Positions 1-6,934 of a stretch of DNA of 18,205 bases are shown piece by piece; the stretch's first letter is position 1, and every line of letters starts with the position of its first letter. The DNA lies in contig JAFSBF010000085.1 of assembly GCA_017441965.1 (NCBI GenBank), positions 1 through 18,205 of the forward strand, given 5' to 3'. The notes beneath the pieces were generated by a model that did not search any database, was not told the origin of the DNA, and worked only from the letters and a program-made list of their open reading frames with translations. The position numbers and the translations under genes were made by a program. The DNA is from Clostridia bacterium (lineage in GTDB: Bacteria; Bacillota; Clostridia; UMGS1883).

Positions 1-180
1 ATCCATATGAGCAGAAACCATAATTTTTCTGCCCTTTCCTTTTTTATGACATATAAGATTACCGATTGTGTCAGTATAGATTTCATCAGCTTTTGCCCTT
101 TCCCTCAGAAAAGTGCGCACCTCATCCTCAAAGCCTGACGGGGCACAAAGATTACAAAGTTCCTTTACCAGCATAAACAT
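1..180 (-). CDS. M42 family metallopeptidase, N-terminal fragment (cut by window edge)
   Basis: The first 60 codons of a gene that runs out of the window at base 1. The translated start (MFMLVKELCNLCAPSGFEDE) followed by YTDTIGNLI and SAHMD closely parallels the N-terminus of the neighbouring complete M42 peptidase (SGCENPIRN, YTDTLGNVI, EGHMD), so it is probably a paralogous M42 aminopeptidase. The HMD motif would supply the first metal-binding His and Asp. I chose the ATG at 178-180 because AAGGA sits 6 nt upstream; an in-frame ATG two codons later is the alternative. The gene overlaps the end of the upstream M42 gene by 16 nt, implying co-transcription and probably translational coupling. 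Nothing can be said about the rest of the protein. Confidence 0.8.
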   Translation of the reverse strand, partial: MFMLVKELCNLCAPSGFEDEVRTFLRERAKADEIYTDTIGNLICHKKGKGRKIMVSAHMD

Positions 181-1202
181 TCACCGTCCTTAAGCTTTAA
201 TGCAAATGTTGCAATAAGGCGGGCAGCCTTTTCCATATCCGAGCAGTCTGCGACCTCATAATTTGCGTGCATATATCTTACGGGAATTGAAAGAAGTGCC
301 GTAGGTATACCACTGCCCGAAACCTGAATTTCCCACGCATCTGTACCCGTATCACCGCCGCACGCTTCAAGCTGAATTTCTATATCATCTTCGTTTGAAA
401 TCTCGATAAGCTTTCTTGTCATCCTGCTGTGAAGATTAGGTCCCAAAGTGATAACAGGACCTTTTCCTGTGGGGTATGCATCATCAGATACCCCGGGGCT
501 TTTTCCATGGCATACATCTATTGCAATAGCGCATCCCGGTTTAATGTGTGCTGCAGCAGTTTTCGCGCCGCGCAGTCCTACCTCCTCCTGTACTGTAGCA
601 ACAGCAATAATATCATTATCAAGTTCATACCCTGACAGCATTTCAAGAACCTTTATAACTATGGCAAGACCACCACGGTCATCAATACATCTTGCCGCAA
701 CGGCGTCACCGTCAAGTTCTGTATAAAAGGTATTAAACGTAATTATATCCCCGACACTGACAAGGCTCTCCGCCTTTTCCTTTGAAAAGAAGCCTGCATC
801 AACACAAAGCTCGGTAAGAGAAGGAAGCTTATCCCTTTTTGTTATAAGATGCGGAGGTTTTGCGCCTATTACACCAAAAAGCTTTTCCTTTCCCCATATG
901 GTTACTTCTGTGCCGGGAAGAATTTTTGGGTCAAATCCGCCTATAGGGACAAATTTGAGGCTTCCCTCTTTTGTAATTTCACTGACCATCAGCCCAAGCT
1001 CGTCCATATGCCCCTCAATCATAAGAGAGGGGGCATTTTTATTTTTACCCTTTTTCACACCAATAACGTTGCCAAGAGTATCTGTGTAAACCTCGTCGCA
1101 AAATTTTGAAAAAAGTGATTTCACACAGTTACGGATTGGATTTTCGCATCCGCTGACACCAAATTCACTGTCAAGTATTTTAAGATATTCGCAAACTTTC
1201 AT
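165..1202 (-). CDS. M42 family metallo-aminopeptidase (glutamyl aminopeptidase/endoglucanase-like)
   Basis: A 345-residue cytosolic peptidase of the M42 family, which are di-metal aminopeptidases, often self-assembling into large particles, that trim peptides from protein turnover. Visible motifs fit the family: HMDE with His65 and Asp67, CIDDRGG with the bridging Asp near 174, the catalytic QEEVGLRGA with Glu206/Glu207, IDV with Asp229, and MHANYE with His312. The length is normal and no signal peptide is seen. The ATG at 1200-1202 has AAAGGA 8 nt upstream. It lies 12 nt after murD and overlaps the next M42 gene by 16 nt, so it is part of the five-gene minus-strand run. Substrate specificity within M42 (Glu/Asp versus broad) cannot be read from the sequence. 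Confidence 0.92.
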   Translation of the reverse strand: MKVCEYLKILDSEFGVSGCENPIRNCVKSLFSKFCDEVYTDTLGNVIGVKKGKNKNAPSLMIEGHMDELGLMVSEITKEGSLKFVPIGGFDPKILPGTEVTIWGKEKLFGVIGAKPPHLITKRDKLPSLTELCVDAGFFSKEKAESLVSVGDIITFNTFYTELDGDAVAARCIDDRGGLAIVIKVLEMLSGYELDNDIIAVATVQEEVGLRGAKTAAAHIKPGCAIAIDVCHGKSPGVSDDAYPTGKGPVITLGPNLHSRMTRKLIEISNEDDIEIQLEACGGDTGTDAWEIQVSGSGIPTALLSIPVRYMHANYEVADCSDMEKAARLIATFALKLKDGECLCW

Positions 1203-1214
1203 ATAACCATTCCT

Positions 1215-2588
1215 TTACAGGCTATTAACTATGCTCTTAAACAAATTGCCGCGCTCTTCAAAATTTTTGAACATATCAAAGCTCGTGCTTGCGTTTGAAA
1301 GGAGAACTGTATCCCCTGCAGTTGCGGCATTTTTCGCACACATTACCGCCTCTTCATAAGTTGTGCAAAACTCTGTCACTATATCCTTGCCTATTCCCGT
1401 TTTTTCTGTATATTTATCAAGTGCAGCCTTTATAAGAGGACCTGTTTTTCCTATCAGGATAAGGTGCTTTACCTTATTAGCGATATGCTCTCCTATTTCA
1501 TCATAAGGAATGCCCTTGTCTTTGCCGCCTGCAATAAGAATTACTTTATCAAACACCTTGAGTGTGTTTATCGTTCTGTTCGGGCTTGAATCAATCGAAC
1601 TGTTATAGTAACGTACACCGTCTATTTCACGTACAAATTCAATTCTGTGCGCAACTCCACCGAAATTCTGCGCAACCTTTTTCACTGCCTGTAACTTATA
1701 AAGAGGATAGGTCGCTGCAATGGCAGTCATATAGTTTTGAACATTATGTTCTCCGGGGATTTTAATGTCAGAAATATCAAGAAGCTTTTCACCAAAAGCA
1801 TAGATCGACTTACCGTCTGAATAAACGTCACACTGCTCTTCATAACCAAAAGAGCGTATTATTCCGTTTGCAGATTCACGGCATTCATACGACTTTTCAT
1901 TAGTCTTATTTACTACGAGCACACTGTCTTTTCCTGCGTGAATATAAATGTTGCGCTTTGCTTCTATATATTCCTCATAAGATTTATGCACATCAAGATG
2001 GTTTGGGCTCATATTTGTAATTACGGCTATATCTGCGCTCTTCTTCATTGTGTGAAGCTGAAAGCTTGAAAGCTCTATCACCGCAATATCTTCCTCATTA
2101 ATTTCATCAGTTCTGCACAAAAGGGGCGTTCCTATGTTTCCGCCGAGGTGACAACGATAACCGCTTTCACACAGTATATTATAAACAAGGGTTGTAGTAG
2201 TTGTTTTTCCGTCGCTACCCGTTATGCCGATAATTTTTGCGGGACAAACCTCAAAAAACACTTCCATCTCACTTGTTATTATGCTGCCGTTTTCCTTCGC
2301 CTTTAAAAGAGCGCTGTGGTCAAAACGCATACCCGGGGTTTTGAAAATAAGCTCACCTGAAAGATTATCAAGATAATCCTCTCCGCAATTCAGCTTTACA
2401 CCGATATTTTTTAACTCCGTAGCAGTTTCGCCAAGCTCCGCCTGTGTTTTTTTATCGCAGGCGGTGACAATTGCCCCGTTTTCACACAAAAATTTTATCA
2501 GCGGCAGATTGCTTATACCAATACCTACCACAGTTATATTTTTTCCGTGTACGTATTCTTTAAATGCATCAAATTTTTTACTGCTCAA
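1215..2588 (-). CDS. murD: UDP-N-acetylmuramoyl-L-alanine--D-glutamate ligase (MurD)
   Basis: A Mur ligase that adds D-glutamate to UDP-MurNAc-L-Ala in the cytoplasm, an essential peptidoglycan precursor step. The 457 residues show the N-terminal Rossmann-like VVGIGISNLPL (about 20-30), the ATP P-loop GITGSDGKTTTT (121-132), ELSSFQL (172-178), the NMSPNHLDVH motif (192-201), a lysine in YIEAKRNIY (about 211) at the position that is carbamylated in this family, AHRIEFV, and the C-terminal IAGGKDKG. The start is TTG (2586-2588): GAGGA lies 7 nt upstream, no in-frame ATG precedes the conserved region, and the nearby ATG is out of frame with a stop after five codons. It sits 12 nt after the flavodoxin-family gene and 12 nt before the M42 gene. 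Confidence 0.96.
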   Translation of the reverse strand: MSSKKFDAFKEYVHGKNITVVGIGISNLPLIKFLCENGAIVTACDKKTQAELGETATELKNIGVKLNCGEDYLDNLSGELIFKTPGMRFDHSALLKAKENGSIITSEMEVFFEVCPAKIIGITGSDGKTTTTTLVYNILCESGYRCHLGGNIGTPLLCRTDEINEEDIAVIELSSFQLHTMKKSADIAVITNMSPNHLDVHKSYEEYIEAKRNIYIHAGKDSVLVVNKTNEKSYECRESANGIIRSFGYEEQCDVYSDGKSIYAFGEKLLDISDIKIPGEHNVQNYMTAIAATYPLYKLQAVKKVAQNFGGVAHRIEFVREIDGVRYYNSSIDSSPNRTINTLKVFDKVILIAGGKDKGIPYDEIGEHIANKVKHLILIGKTGPLIKAALDKYTEKTGIGKDIVTEFCTTYEEAVMCAKNAATAGDTVLLSNASTSFDMFKNFEERGNLFKSIVNSL

Positions 2589-2600
2589 TTTTCATTCCTC

Positions 2601-3218
2601 TTATCTGATAAAATTAGTCTTTATTTTTTCTTCGGTTTCAGGTTTGTTTACACCTGCTTTTTTGCCTGCATCAATACATTTTAATAACCACGCCATATTT
2701 TTCCCCAAGGTACGCATTGCCTGCATTCCCTCAAGGTCTTTTTTCACCTCATCAGGTGTTGTTCCGTGCACCATCGTCCAGTACTGTGCAGTTACAATCG
2801 GCATCTGCATAAATTCAGGATATTTTAAAAGCTGGTCAAGCGTCGCCGTTGAACCACCCCTTCTGCAGGAAGCAACTACTGCGCAGGGCTTGTGCCTAAG
2901 CTTTCCACCCGCACTGTAGAAAAGTCTGTCAAGAAAAGAGGTCATCATTCCCGATGCCGCCGCATAATGAACGGGCGAGCCGAATACTACCGCATCAGCA
3001 CTGTCAAGGAGCTCTGCCGCCTCGTTAACACAATCATCTGTAATACATTTTCCGTTCTTCACGCAGTAACTACAACCAAGGCATCCCTTTGTTGCCGCCC
3101 CTGCGTGAAAAATTACTGTTTCAATTCCTTCAGCATTTAACTGCTTTTCAATTTCTGTGAGTGCTGTATATGTACAGCCGTTTTTCTTTGGACTTCCGTT
3201 AAAAAGTATAACCTTCAT
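2601..3218 (-). CDS. Flavodoxin-family / NADPH-dependent FMN reductase-like protein with Cys4 motif
   Basis: A 205-residue flavodoxin-fold oxidoreductase. The N-terminus MKVILFNGSPKKNG is the FMN-phosphate-binding loop of the NADPH-dependent FMN reductase family, and FGSPVHYAAASGMMTSFLDR (80-98 region) is the usual second flavin contact. Cysteines 46, 49, 52 and 58 form CX2CX2CX5C, which fits the compact 4Fe-4S motif of archaeal iron-sulfur flavoproteins (Isf). The start was taken at 3216-3218 because GGAGG lies 7 nt upstream; the reading frame is open 11 codons further 5', but those overlap the RBS and the preceding gene. The gap to the upstream MBL gene is 11 nt and to murD 12 nt. Electron donor and substrate are unknown; the link to peptidoglycan synthesis is probably only positional. 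Confidence 0.88.
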   Translation of the reverse strand: MKVILFNGSPKKNGCTYTALTEIEKQLNAEGIETVIFHAGAATKGCLGCSYCVKNGKCITDDCVNEAAELLDSADAVVFGSPVHYAAASGMMTSFLDRLFYSAGGKLRHKPCAVVASCRRGGSTATLDQLLKYPEFMQMPIVTAQYWTMVHGTTPDEVKKDLEGMQAMRTLGKNMAWLLKCIDAGKKAGVNKPETEEKIKTNFIR

Positions 3219-3229
3219 AATTAAACCTC

Positions 3230-4267
3230 CTATGGATTGCAATTTCCGCAAACTGAATACCCTGCCATAACCGCATTTTCACGCTTATTAAATATAACTC
3301 GGTTTTTATTTCCCGGAAGATTGGGGCACGTTTCGCAGTGGAAAACCTTAGACTTTCTATTTCCTATATATACTTGTCTCTGCTCACTCTCTTCCCGTTT
3401 TTCAAACGCCTCACCTGAGGCATTATAAACTTCTTTTCCGTCAGTAGACAAAACCACTGTTCCCTCTCTGTCGCATCTTAAAATCTCTGCCCCGCACTTT
3501 TCTATACGTTCCAAAGCCTCTTTATGCGGATGTCCGTAGGAATTCCCGCTACCTGATGAAATCACGGCAACACTCGGGGAAACCTTGTTTAAAAATTCCA
3601 CCGATGATGCGTAGCGGCTTCCGTGGTGCGACACTTTTAAAATATCGGCATTTATGTTTTCTCCGTTTTTTATAAGCTCCGCCTCGACACTGCGTTCTGC
3701 ATCCCCCGTATAAAGAGCTGTTACATCACCATATTTTACTGTAAGCACAAGCGAATTATCATTAGAATTTCCAAAATCCTTTTGCGGCGACAAAAATTCC
3801 AGCTTAAACGGACCTATATCATATTCTATTCCAAGGTCGGGGATATATGGCGTTATTTCCTTATCTATAAGAACATCTACAAATCTCTCAAAAAAATAGG
3901 ATGTGGTTGTCTCTCCGTTAAGATATACATTTCCTACATCCACACCCAAAAGAACTGCCGCTCCGCCGCCCATATGGTCCTCATGCGGGTGCGTGCCAAT
4001 AAAGCAGTCAAGATAGTCTATGCCTAAATTTGAAAGATATTCGCATATAATACTCCCGCTTTCCCTTGTTCCCGCATCAATCATAATATTAGTGTCACCG
4101 CTGCGGATTAAAGCACAATCGCCCTGCCCGACATCTATAAAATGAAACTGTGCCGTTTGCAAAGCACTCTCTGCGTTCGTACTTTCCGTTTGATTTGTGC
4201 CGTATGTACAGGATGTAAAAAGCAGAAGAATAAGAAGGACGAAAGAAACCAATCTTCTTTTTTTCAT
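3230..4267 (-). CDS. Exported ComEC/Rec2-like metallo-beta-lactamase-fold lipoprotein with C-terminal Ada-like zinc module
   Basis: A 345-residue protein beginning with a lipoprotein signal peptide: KKRR, a hydrophobic stretch, then lipobox LFTSC with the lipidated Cys20. Residues 40-280 form a metallo-beta-lactamase-fold hydrolase of the kind found at the C-terminus of competence protein ComEC: FIDVGQGDC, THPHEDHMGG with the HxHxDH metal site (His93, His95, Asp97, His98), YTGDAE, and SHHGSRYAS. The last ~50 residues (YIGNRKSKVFHCETC ... GYSVCGNCNP) look like an Ada-type zinc-binding module with spaced cysteines. It probably acts outside the membrane on a phosphodiester or nucleic-acid substrate, by analogy with ComEC, but that is inference. 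GGAGG lies 6 nt before the ATG. It is the first gene of the minus-strand run. Confidence 0.88.
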   Translation of the reverse strand: MKKRRLVSFVLLILLLFTSCTYGTNQTESTNAESALQTAQFHFIDVGQGDCALIRSGDTNIMIDAGTRESGSIICEYLSNLGIDYLDCFIGTHPHEDHMGGGAAVLLGVDVGNVYLNGETTTSYFFERFVDVLIDKEITPYIPDLGIEYDIGPFKLEFLSPQKDFGNSNDNSLVLTVKYGDVTALYTGDAERSVEAELIKNGENINADILKVSHHGSRYASSVEFLNKVSPSVAVISSGSGNSYGHPHKEALERIEKCGAEILRCDREGTVVLSTDGKEVYNASGEAFEKREESEQRQVYIGNRKSKVFHCETCPNLPGNKNRVIFNKRENAVMAGYSVCGNCNP

Positions 4268-4283
4268 ATATTTCCTCCTAAAT

Positions 4284-4314
4284 TCAAAAAAGCCTGACTA
4301 AGCTGTCAGGCTTT
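4284..4314 (-). terminator. Rho-independent terminator of the HPr gene
   Basis: A 10-bp perfect stem (4289-4298 with 4305-4314, core AAGCCTGAC/GTCAGGCTT) with a 6-nt loop, followed on the minus strand by a run of six T. It starts 6 nt after the HPr stop. The next gene on the same strand starts only 18 nt beyond the T-run. Confidence 0.85.
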
Positions 4315-4319
4315 GAAAG

Positions 4320-4583
4320 CTATTCTGCAAAATTTGCTGCAACAAGATTTGCCAGTTCACTAACTGCCGCCTCTTCATCTGCACCGTCTGCAATCAATGT
4401 AACCCGCATTCCACGTGTTACCCCTAAAGACAAAACACCGAGCAGGCTTTTTGCATTGACTCTGCGCTCGTCCTTCGAAATCCAAATTCCCGAAGAAAAC
4501 TCGTTCGCCTTCTGTATAAAAAATGTTGCAGGACGCGCATGCAATCCAACTTGATTCTGCACAATAATCTCTTTAGAAATCAT
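4320..4583 (-). CDS. ptsH: Phosphocarrier protein HPr
   Basis: An 87-residue HPr that relays phosphate from enzyme I to the PTS sugar permeases. His15 lies in the GLHARPAT motif and is the phosphorylated residue; Ser46 in AKSLLGVLSLGV matches the HPr kinase/phosphorylase site that serves catabolite repression in Firmicutes. With both residues present this is HPr rather than the His-less paralogue Crh. The ATG at 4581-4583 was chosen because it gives the family's exact residue numbering and has AAGGAG 10 nt upstream; the frame is open 19 codons further but those codons lie over the promoter. The gene has its own promoter and terminator. No ptsI is nearby. Confidence 0.93.
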   Translation of the reverse strand: MISKEIIVQNQVGLHARPATFFIQKANEFSSGIWISKDERRVNAKSLLGVLSLGVTRGMRVTLIADGADEEAAVSELANLVAANFAE

Positions 4584-4619
4584 AAAATGCAAGCTCCTTA
4601 TCAAAATACTGTTGTTAAT

Positions 4620-4648
4620 AGTATACAGCTTTTTTTGCAAATAGTCAA
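4620..4648 (-). promoter_or_regulatory. Sigma-A promoter of the HPr gene
   Basis: On the minus strand, TTGACT (4643-4648) and TATACT (4620-4625) are separated by exactly 17 nt. The start codon of HPr lies 36 nt downstream of the -10 box. Confidence 0.85.
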
Positions 4649-4713
4649 CTAAATTTTAACGAAATTTATTTAACTCGCTTTTAAAATAGCACTTTTTGAA
4701 AAAATTTCTTCTC

Positions 4714-4732
4714 TTTGTGCAAGTTGCACAAA
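4714..4732. repeat. 19-bp perfect palindrome, operator-like
   Basis: TTTGTGCAAGTTGCACAAA has 9-bp arms around one central base. It lies between the divergent promoters of the HPr gene and the candidate small RNA. Its size and symmetry suit a dimeric repressor or activator; the binding protein is unknown, and no other copy was noticed in the window. Confidence 0.5.
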
Positions 4733-4741
4733 AAAAGTTTT

Positions 4742-4779
4742 ATTTCAATATTCAATTTTTATAGTTTAAATATTGAAAT
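4742..4779. repeat. 11-bp inverted repeat overlapping a -35 box
   Basis: ATTTCAATATT (4742-4752) and AATATTGAAAT (4769-4779) are perfectly complementary with a 16-nt spacer. The right arm contains the TTGAAA that serves as -35 of the plus-strand promoter at 4773-4801, so a protein bound there could block it. In such AT-rich DNA chance cannot be excluded. Confidence 0.35.
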
Positions 4780-4801
4780 TTGTCAAAAAATCAGTTATTA
4801 T
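4773..4801 (+). promoter_or_regulatory. Sigma-A-like promoter reading into the intergenic region
   Basis: TTGAAA (4773-4778), 17 nt, TATTAT (4796-4801); each hexamer differs from consensus at one position. The expected start of transcription is about 4808, directly at a small hairpin. The SPOCS gene lies beyond a terminator-like structure, so this promoter may serve a small RNA, or the SPOCS gene by read-through. Confidence 0.5.
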
Positions 4802-4807
4802 ATAAAC

Positions 4808-4899
4808 GTACCGAAAAGGTACTTAAACTTTTTTCATTTTCCCTCCTTTTAGTGGCAGACGGTTTATCTTGTCTGTCATCTTTTTTTGTCTTTTTTTTG
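4808..4899 (+). ncRNA. Candidate small regulatory RNA with anti-Shine-Dalgarno stretch
   Basis: Predicted only from local signals. A sigma-A-like promoter is followed by a 5' hairpin (GTACC-gaaaa-GGTAC, 4808-4822), a U-rich unpaired stretch containing CCCUCCUUUU (about 4841-4850), which is the complement of a strong ribosome binding site, and then a terminator-like hairpin (4854-4877) with long T-runs to about 4899. The layout (5' hairpin, C-rich loop or linker, terminator) resembles Gram-positive trans-acting small RNAs. There is no ORF. The alternative is an ordinary leader of the SPOCS gene containing an attenuator. Confidence 0.4.
4854..4899 (+). terminator. Terminator-like hairpin upstream of the SPOCS gene
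   Basis: GGCAGAC (4854-4860) pairs with GTCTGTC (4871-4877) over 7 bp including one G-U, with a 10-nt loop, followed by two T-runs of seven and eight. The stem is only moderately stable, so termination may be partial. Confidence 0.5.
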
Positions 4900-4910
4900 T
4901 AAAGTTTTTT

Positions 4911-4939
4911 GCATAACACCTCTTTTGCAGGCATATATT
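4911..4939 (+). promoter_or_regulatory. Possible SigE-type sporulation promoter of the SPOCS gene
   Basis: GCATAAC (4911-4917), 14 nt, CATATATT (4932-4939) resembles the mother-cell SigE pattern (about GMATATT, 14 nt, CATACAHT), with the last two bases of the -35 box off consensus. The transcript would start around 4946, right at the TAAGGAGG ribosome binding site, so the leader would be very short. The call leans on the spore-coat type of the downstream gene. Confidence 0.4.
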
Positions 4940-4961
4940 CGTTTTGTAAGGAGGATGAATT

Positions 4962-6487
4962 ATGGAAATAAATATTAAAAATGAAAATTTATCCGTATGC
5001 AGCGGTGTATGCCGCACAAAAAACAATTTTACTACAGAAACGGATGTTATAGTCCCCGACAGTAAGCCTGATATATTAAAGGTGCTTCAGCTCAGCGCCC
5101 GCCCCAAGGTTACACTTTGTGAAACCCGCAGCGGTCAGGTAATAGTTTCGGGAACATTAACATTTAATATTCTTTATCTTGCAGATGACGAGGAAAAATG
5201 TGTAAAATCCATTACCTCCTCCTGCGAGTTTTCAAATCTTATAAAGGACAATAGTATCGGTGATTCGATGCTGACCTTTGTAGATGTTGATGTCAGCGAC
5301 ATAGCGGTAAACATTGCAAATTGCCGTAAGCTTACACTGCGTGCAACTCTTTTAACATCACTTCGGGTTTATTCACAGCGCAATCTTGAGCTTGTCAGTG
5401 ATATAGAGGGTGCCTGCACTAAAAAAACCACTCTTTATTCAGGGACAATTTGTGCCAATGCGCAAAGCAGTGCAAGCATTACTGATTCCTTCGAGCTTTC
5501 ACAGGGCAAATCAGACATCGAAGAAATATTAAAAACGGATGCCTGGGTAACTGACAGTGAACTCAAGGTCATTGACGATAAAGCTATAATAAAAGGAAAT
5601 GTCCGTGTTACTGTTCTTTATAAAAGTGAGAACTCTCTTGAATACGCACAGACGGAATGTTCATTTGCACACGTTCTTGAGGTTGACGGTATACGAAGCG
5701 ATATGACAAACGAATACTCAGTAAAGCTGACAGACATAGATGCCGTTGTCAGTGCAAACGAAGATGGCAGAAATAACGTGATTGAACTGTCCTGTGATTT
5801 ATTATTAAGAGTTATTGCACGTTCACGCTGTGAATGTCAGTGTGTTGTTGACGCATATATTCCGCACGGAGCACTCCAGTGCAGCCACGCCCAAATCAGC
5901 GTAGAGGACATTGAAACAGTTATACATAATACATCAGATTTTAGGGAAAAGATTACTCTTCCCGCTTCTTGTCCGCCAATAGGCTCGATATACCAGACTA
6001 TTGCACGACCTTTTGTCGAAAGCTGTTATACAGAAAGCGGAAAAATTCATATAAGCGGATATACTGAGGTTTATCTTCTTTATCTGAGCAGTGATGAAAA
6101 TTCTCCTGTATACAGCTATAAGGCAAACATTGACTTTTCCACCGGATGCGACTCACCCGGTTGTATGCTCACCCCCGTAGCAGAGGCGCAGCTTCGTAAT
6201 ATAAGCTATACCATCAATGCTGAAAACTGTGTTGAAATGCGTGGAAGTGTAGATATAAATGTACAATGCATCCGTAATACCGAAGCAGAGGTTATATATG
6301 ATGCAAGTATAGGCGAATACACTCCGCCTGAGCGTCCGTCAATCATAGATCTTGCGTCTCTGAAGGAAGAACACTGTGGGATATTGCAAAGGAATATGCC
6401 GTTAGTCAAAATGATATACTTCTTGCAAATGCACTTGAAAACAGTGACGATATCATACCCGGAAAGGCACTTATCATACCTAAATAA
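4962..6487 (+). CDS. SPOCS-domain (DUF3794) repeat protein with C-terminal LysM, apparent frameshift
   Basis: A spore-coat-type protein built of SPOCS/DUF3794 units: the first near residues 25-100 (TETDVIVPDSKPDILKVLQL, GQVIVSGTLTFNILYL), the second about 185-250 (AIIKGNVRVTVLYK), the third about 335-395 (ISGYTEVYLLYLS). In Clostridia this architecture normally ends in a LysM domain. Here the open frame after PPERPSII turns into unrelated residues, while the -1 frame (from about 6347) reads VSEGRTLWDIAKEYAVSQND, LLANALENSDD and IIPGKALIIPK, a clear LysM, ending at TAA 6485-6487. Uncorrected, the frame runs to 6539, through the terminator. One base, likely an A in ATAAGA, seems lost near 6341-6356; mutation and sequencing error cannot be told apart. 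GGAGG lies 7 nt before the ATG. Its role is probably in spore envelope assembly. Confidence 0.85.
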
Positions 6488-6493
6488 CAATGC

Positions 6494-6530
6494 AAAAAAC
6501 AGAGGTTCAAGCTGTAGCCTCTGTTTTTTT
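6494..6530. terminator. Bidirectional terminator between the SPOCS gene and azlD
   Basis: CAGAGG (6500-6505) and CCTCTG (6518-6523) are flanked by six A on the left and seven T on the right, so the hairpin has a T-run on both strands. It begins 7 nt after the frame-corrected SPOCS-LysM stop and serves the convergent azl operon from the other side. Confidence 0.85.
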
Positions 6531-6606
6531 ATCGTATAGGAATTTTCATAATTTTATCGCAAGTAACATTTGTCGTATTTGAACTTAGTCGGGACGCGAA
6601 ATGGGT

Positions 6607-6625
6607 GAAGCGGCACGCTTCTTTT
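6607..6625 (+). other. Short GC-rich hairpin next to the azlD stop
   Basis: GAAGCG-gca-CGCTTC (6607-6621) is followed by only TTTT on the plus strand and by no T-run on the minus strand. It is adjacent to the azlD stop and might protect that transcript's 3' end; as a terminator it is weak. Confidence 0.35.
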
Positions 6626-6934
6626 CTACATTATTATCTGCATTATAAATGCCGTGAACGCCGCACACACCGCAACGGTAAGAAGGCTTCTTTTAGTGTA
6701 TGCAAGAACTATTGCAACTAAGCTTCCTGCCGCAGCACTTACAAAAGAGGACGTACTGTAAAGCACTGCAGGGAAGGTCATTGCCGAAAGCACCGTATAA
6801 GGCACATAATAAAGGAATGACTTTATCCATTTATTTTTTATCTTTTTTCTTATCAGCACCATAGGTGTTACACGGATAAGGTAGGTTACTATCGCCATAA
6901 CCGCTATGCCAAGAATTAAATATGTATTATTCAT
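6626..6934 (-). CDS. azlD: AzlD-family branched-chain amino-acid export subunit
   Basis: A 102-residue hydrophobic protein with about four membrane segments and the AzlD pattern: an N-terminal helix, TYLIRVTPMVLIRKKIKNKW, LYYVPYTVLSAMTFPAVLYS, then two further helices. AzlD is the small partner of AzlC in exporting branched-chain amino acids across the cytoplasmic membrane. The start was placed at the ATG 6932-6934, which overlaps the azlC stop by 8 nt (ATGAATAA) and has GGAGGGG 4 nt upstream; the frame is open six codons further but those lie over the RBS. The overlap implies translational coupling to azlC. It is the last gene of its run. Confidence 0.9.
   Translation of the reverse strand: MNNTYLILGIAVMAIVTYLIRVTPMVLIRKKIKNKWIKSFLYYVPYTVLSAMTFPAVLYSTSSFVSAAAGSLVAIVLAYTKRSLLTVAVCAAFTAFIMQIIM

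Noticed and set aside
2464..2919. A 151-codon plus-strand open frame across murD and the flavodoxin-family gene
   Set aside because: It spans the junction of two well-supported genes on the opposite strand and has no ribosome binding site or recognisable sequence.
4823..5026. Minus-strand open frame overlapping the start of the SPOCS gene, ending in MKKV after a strong AGGAGG-like site
   Set aside because: It is antisense to a recognisable coding region and to T-rich spacer. The apparent AGGAGG followed by ATG is the complement of the CCCTCC stretch, and the resulting peptide would have only four residues.
6600..6625. Plus-strand terminator GAAGCG-gca-CGCTTC
   Set aside because: Only four T follow, and the preceding SPOCS gene already has a much stronger terminator at 6494-6530; kept only as an unexplained hairpin.
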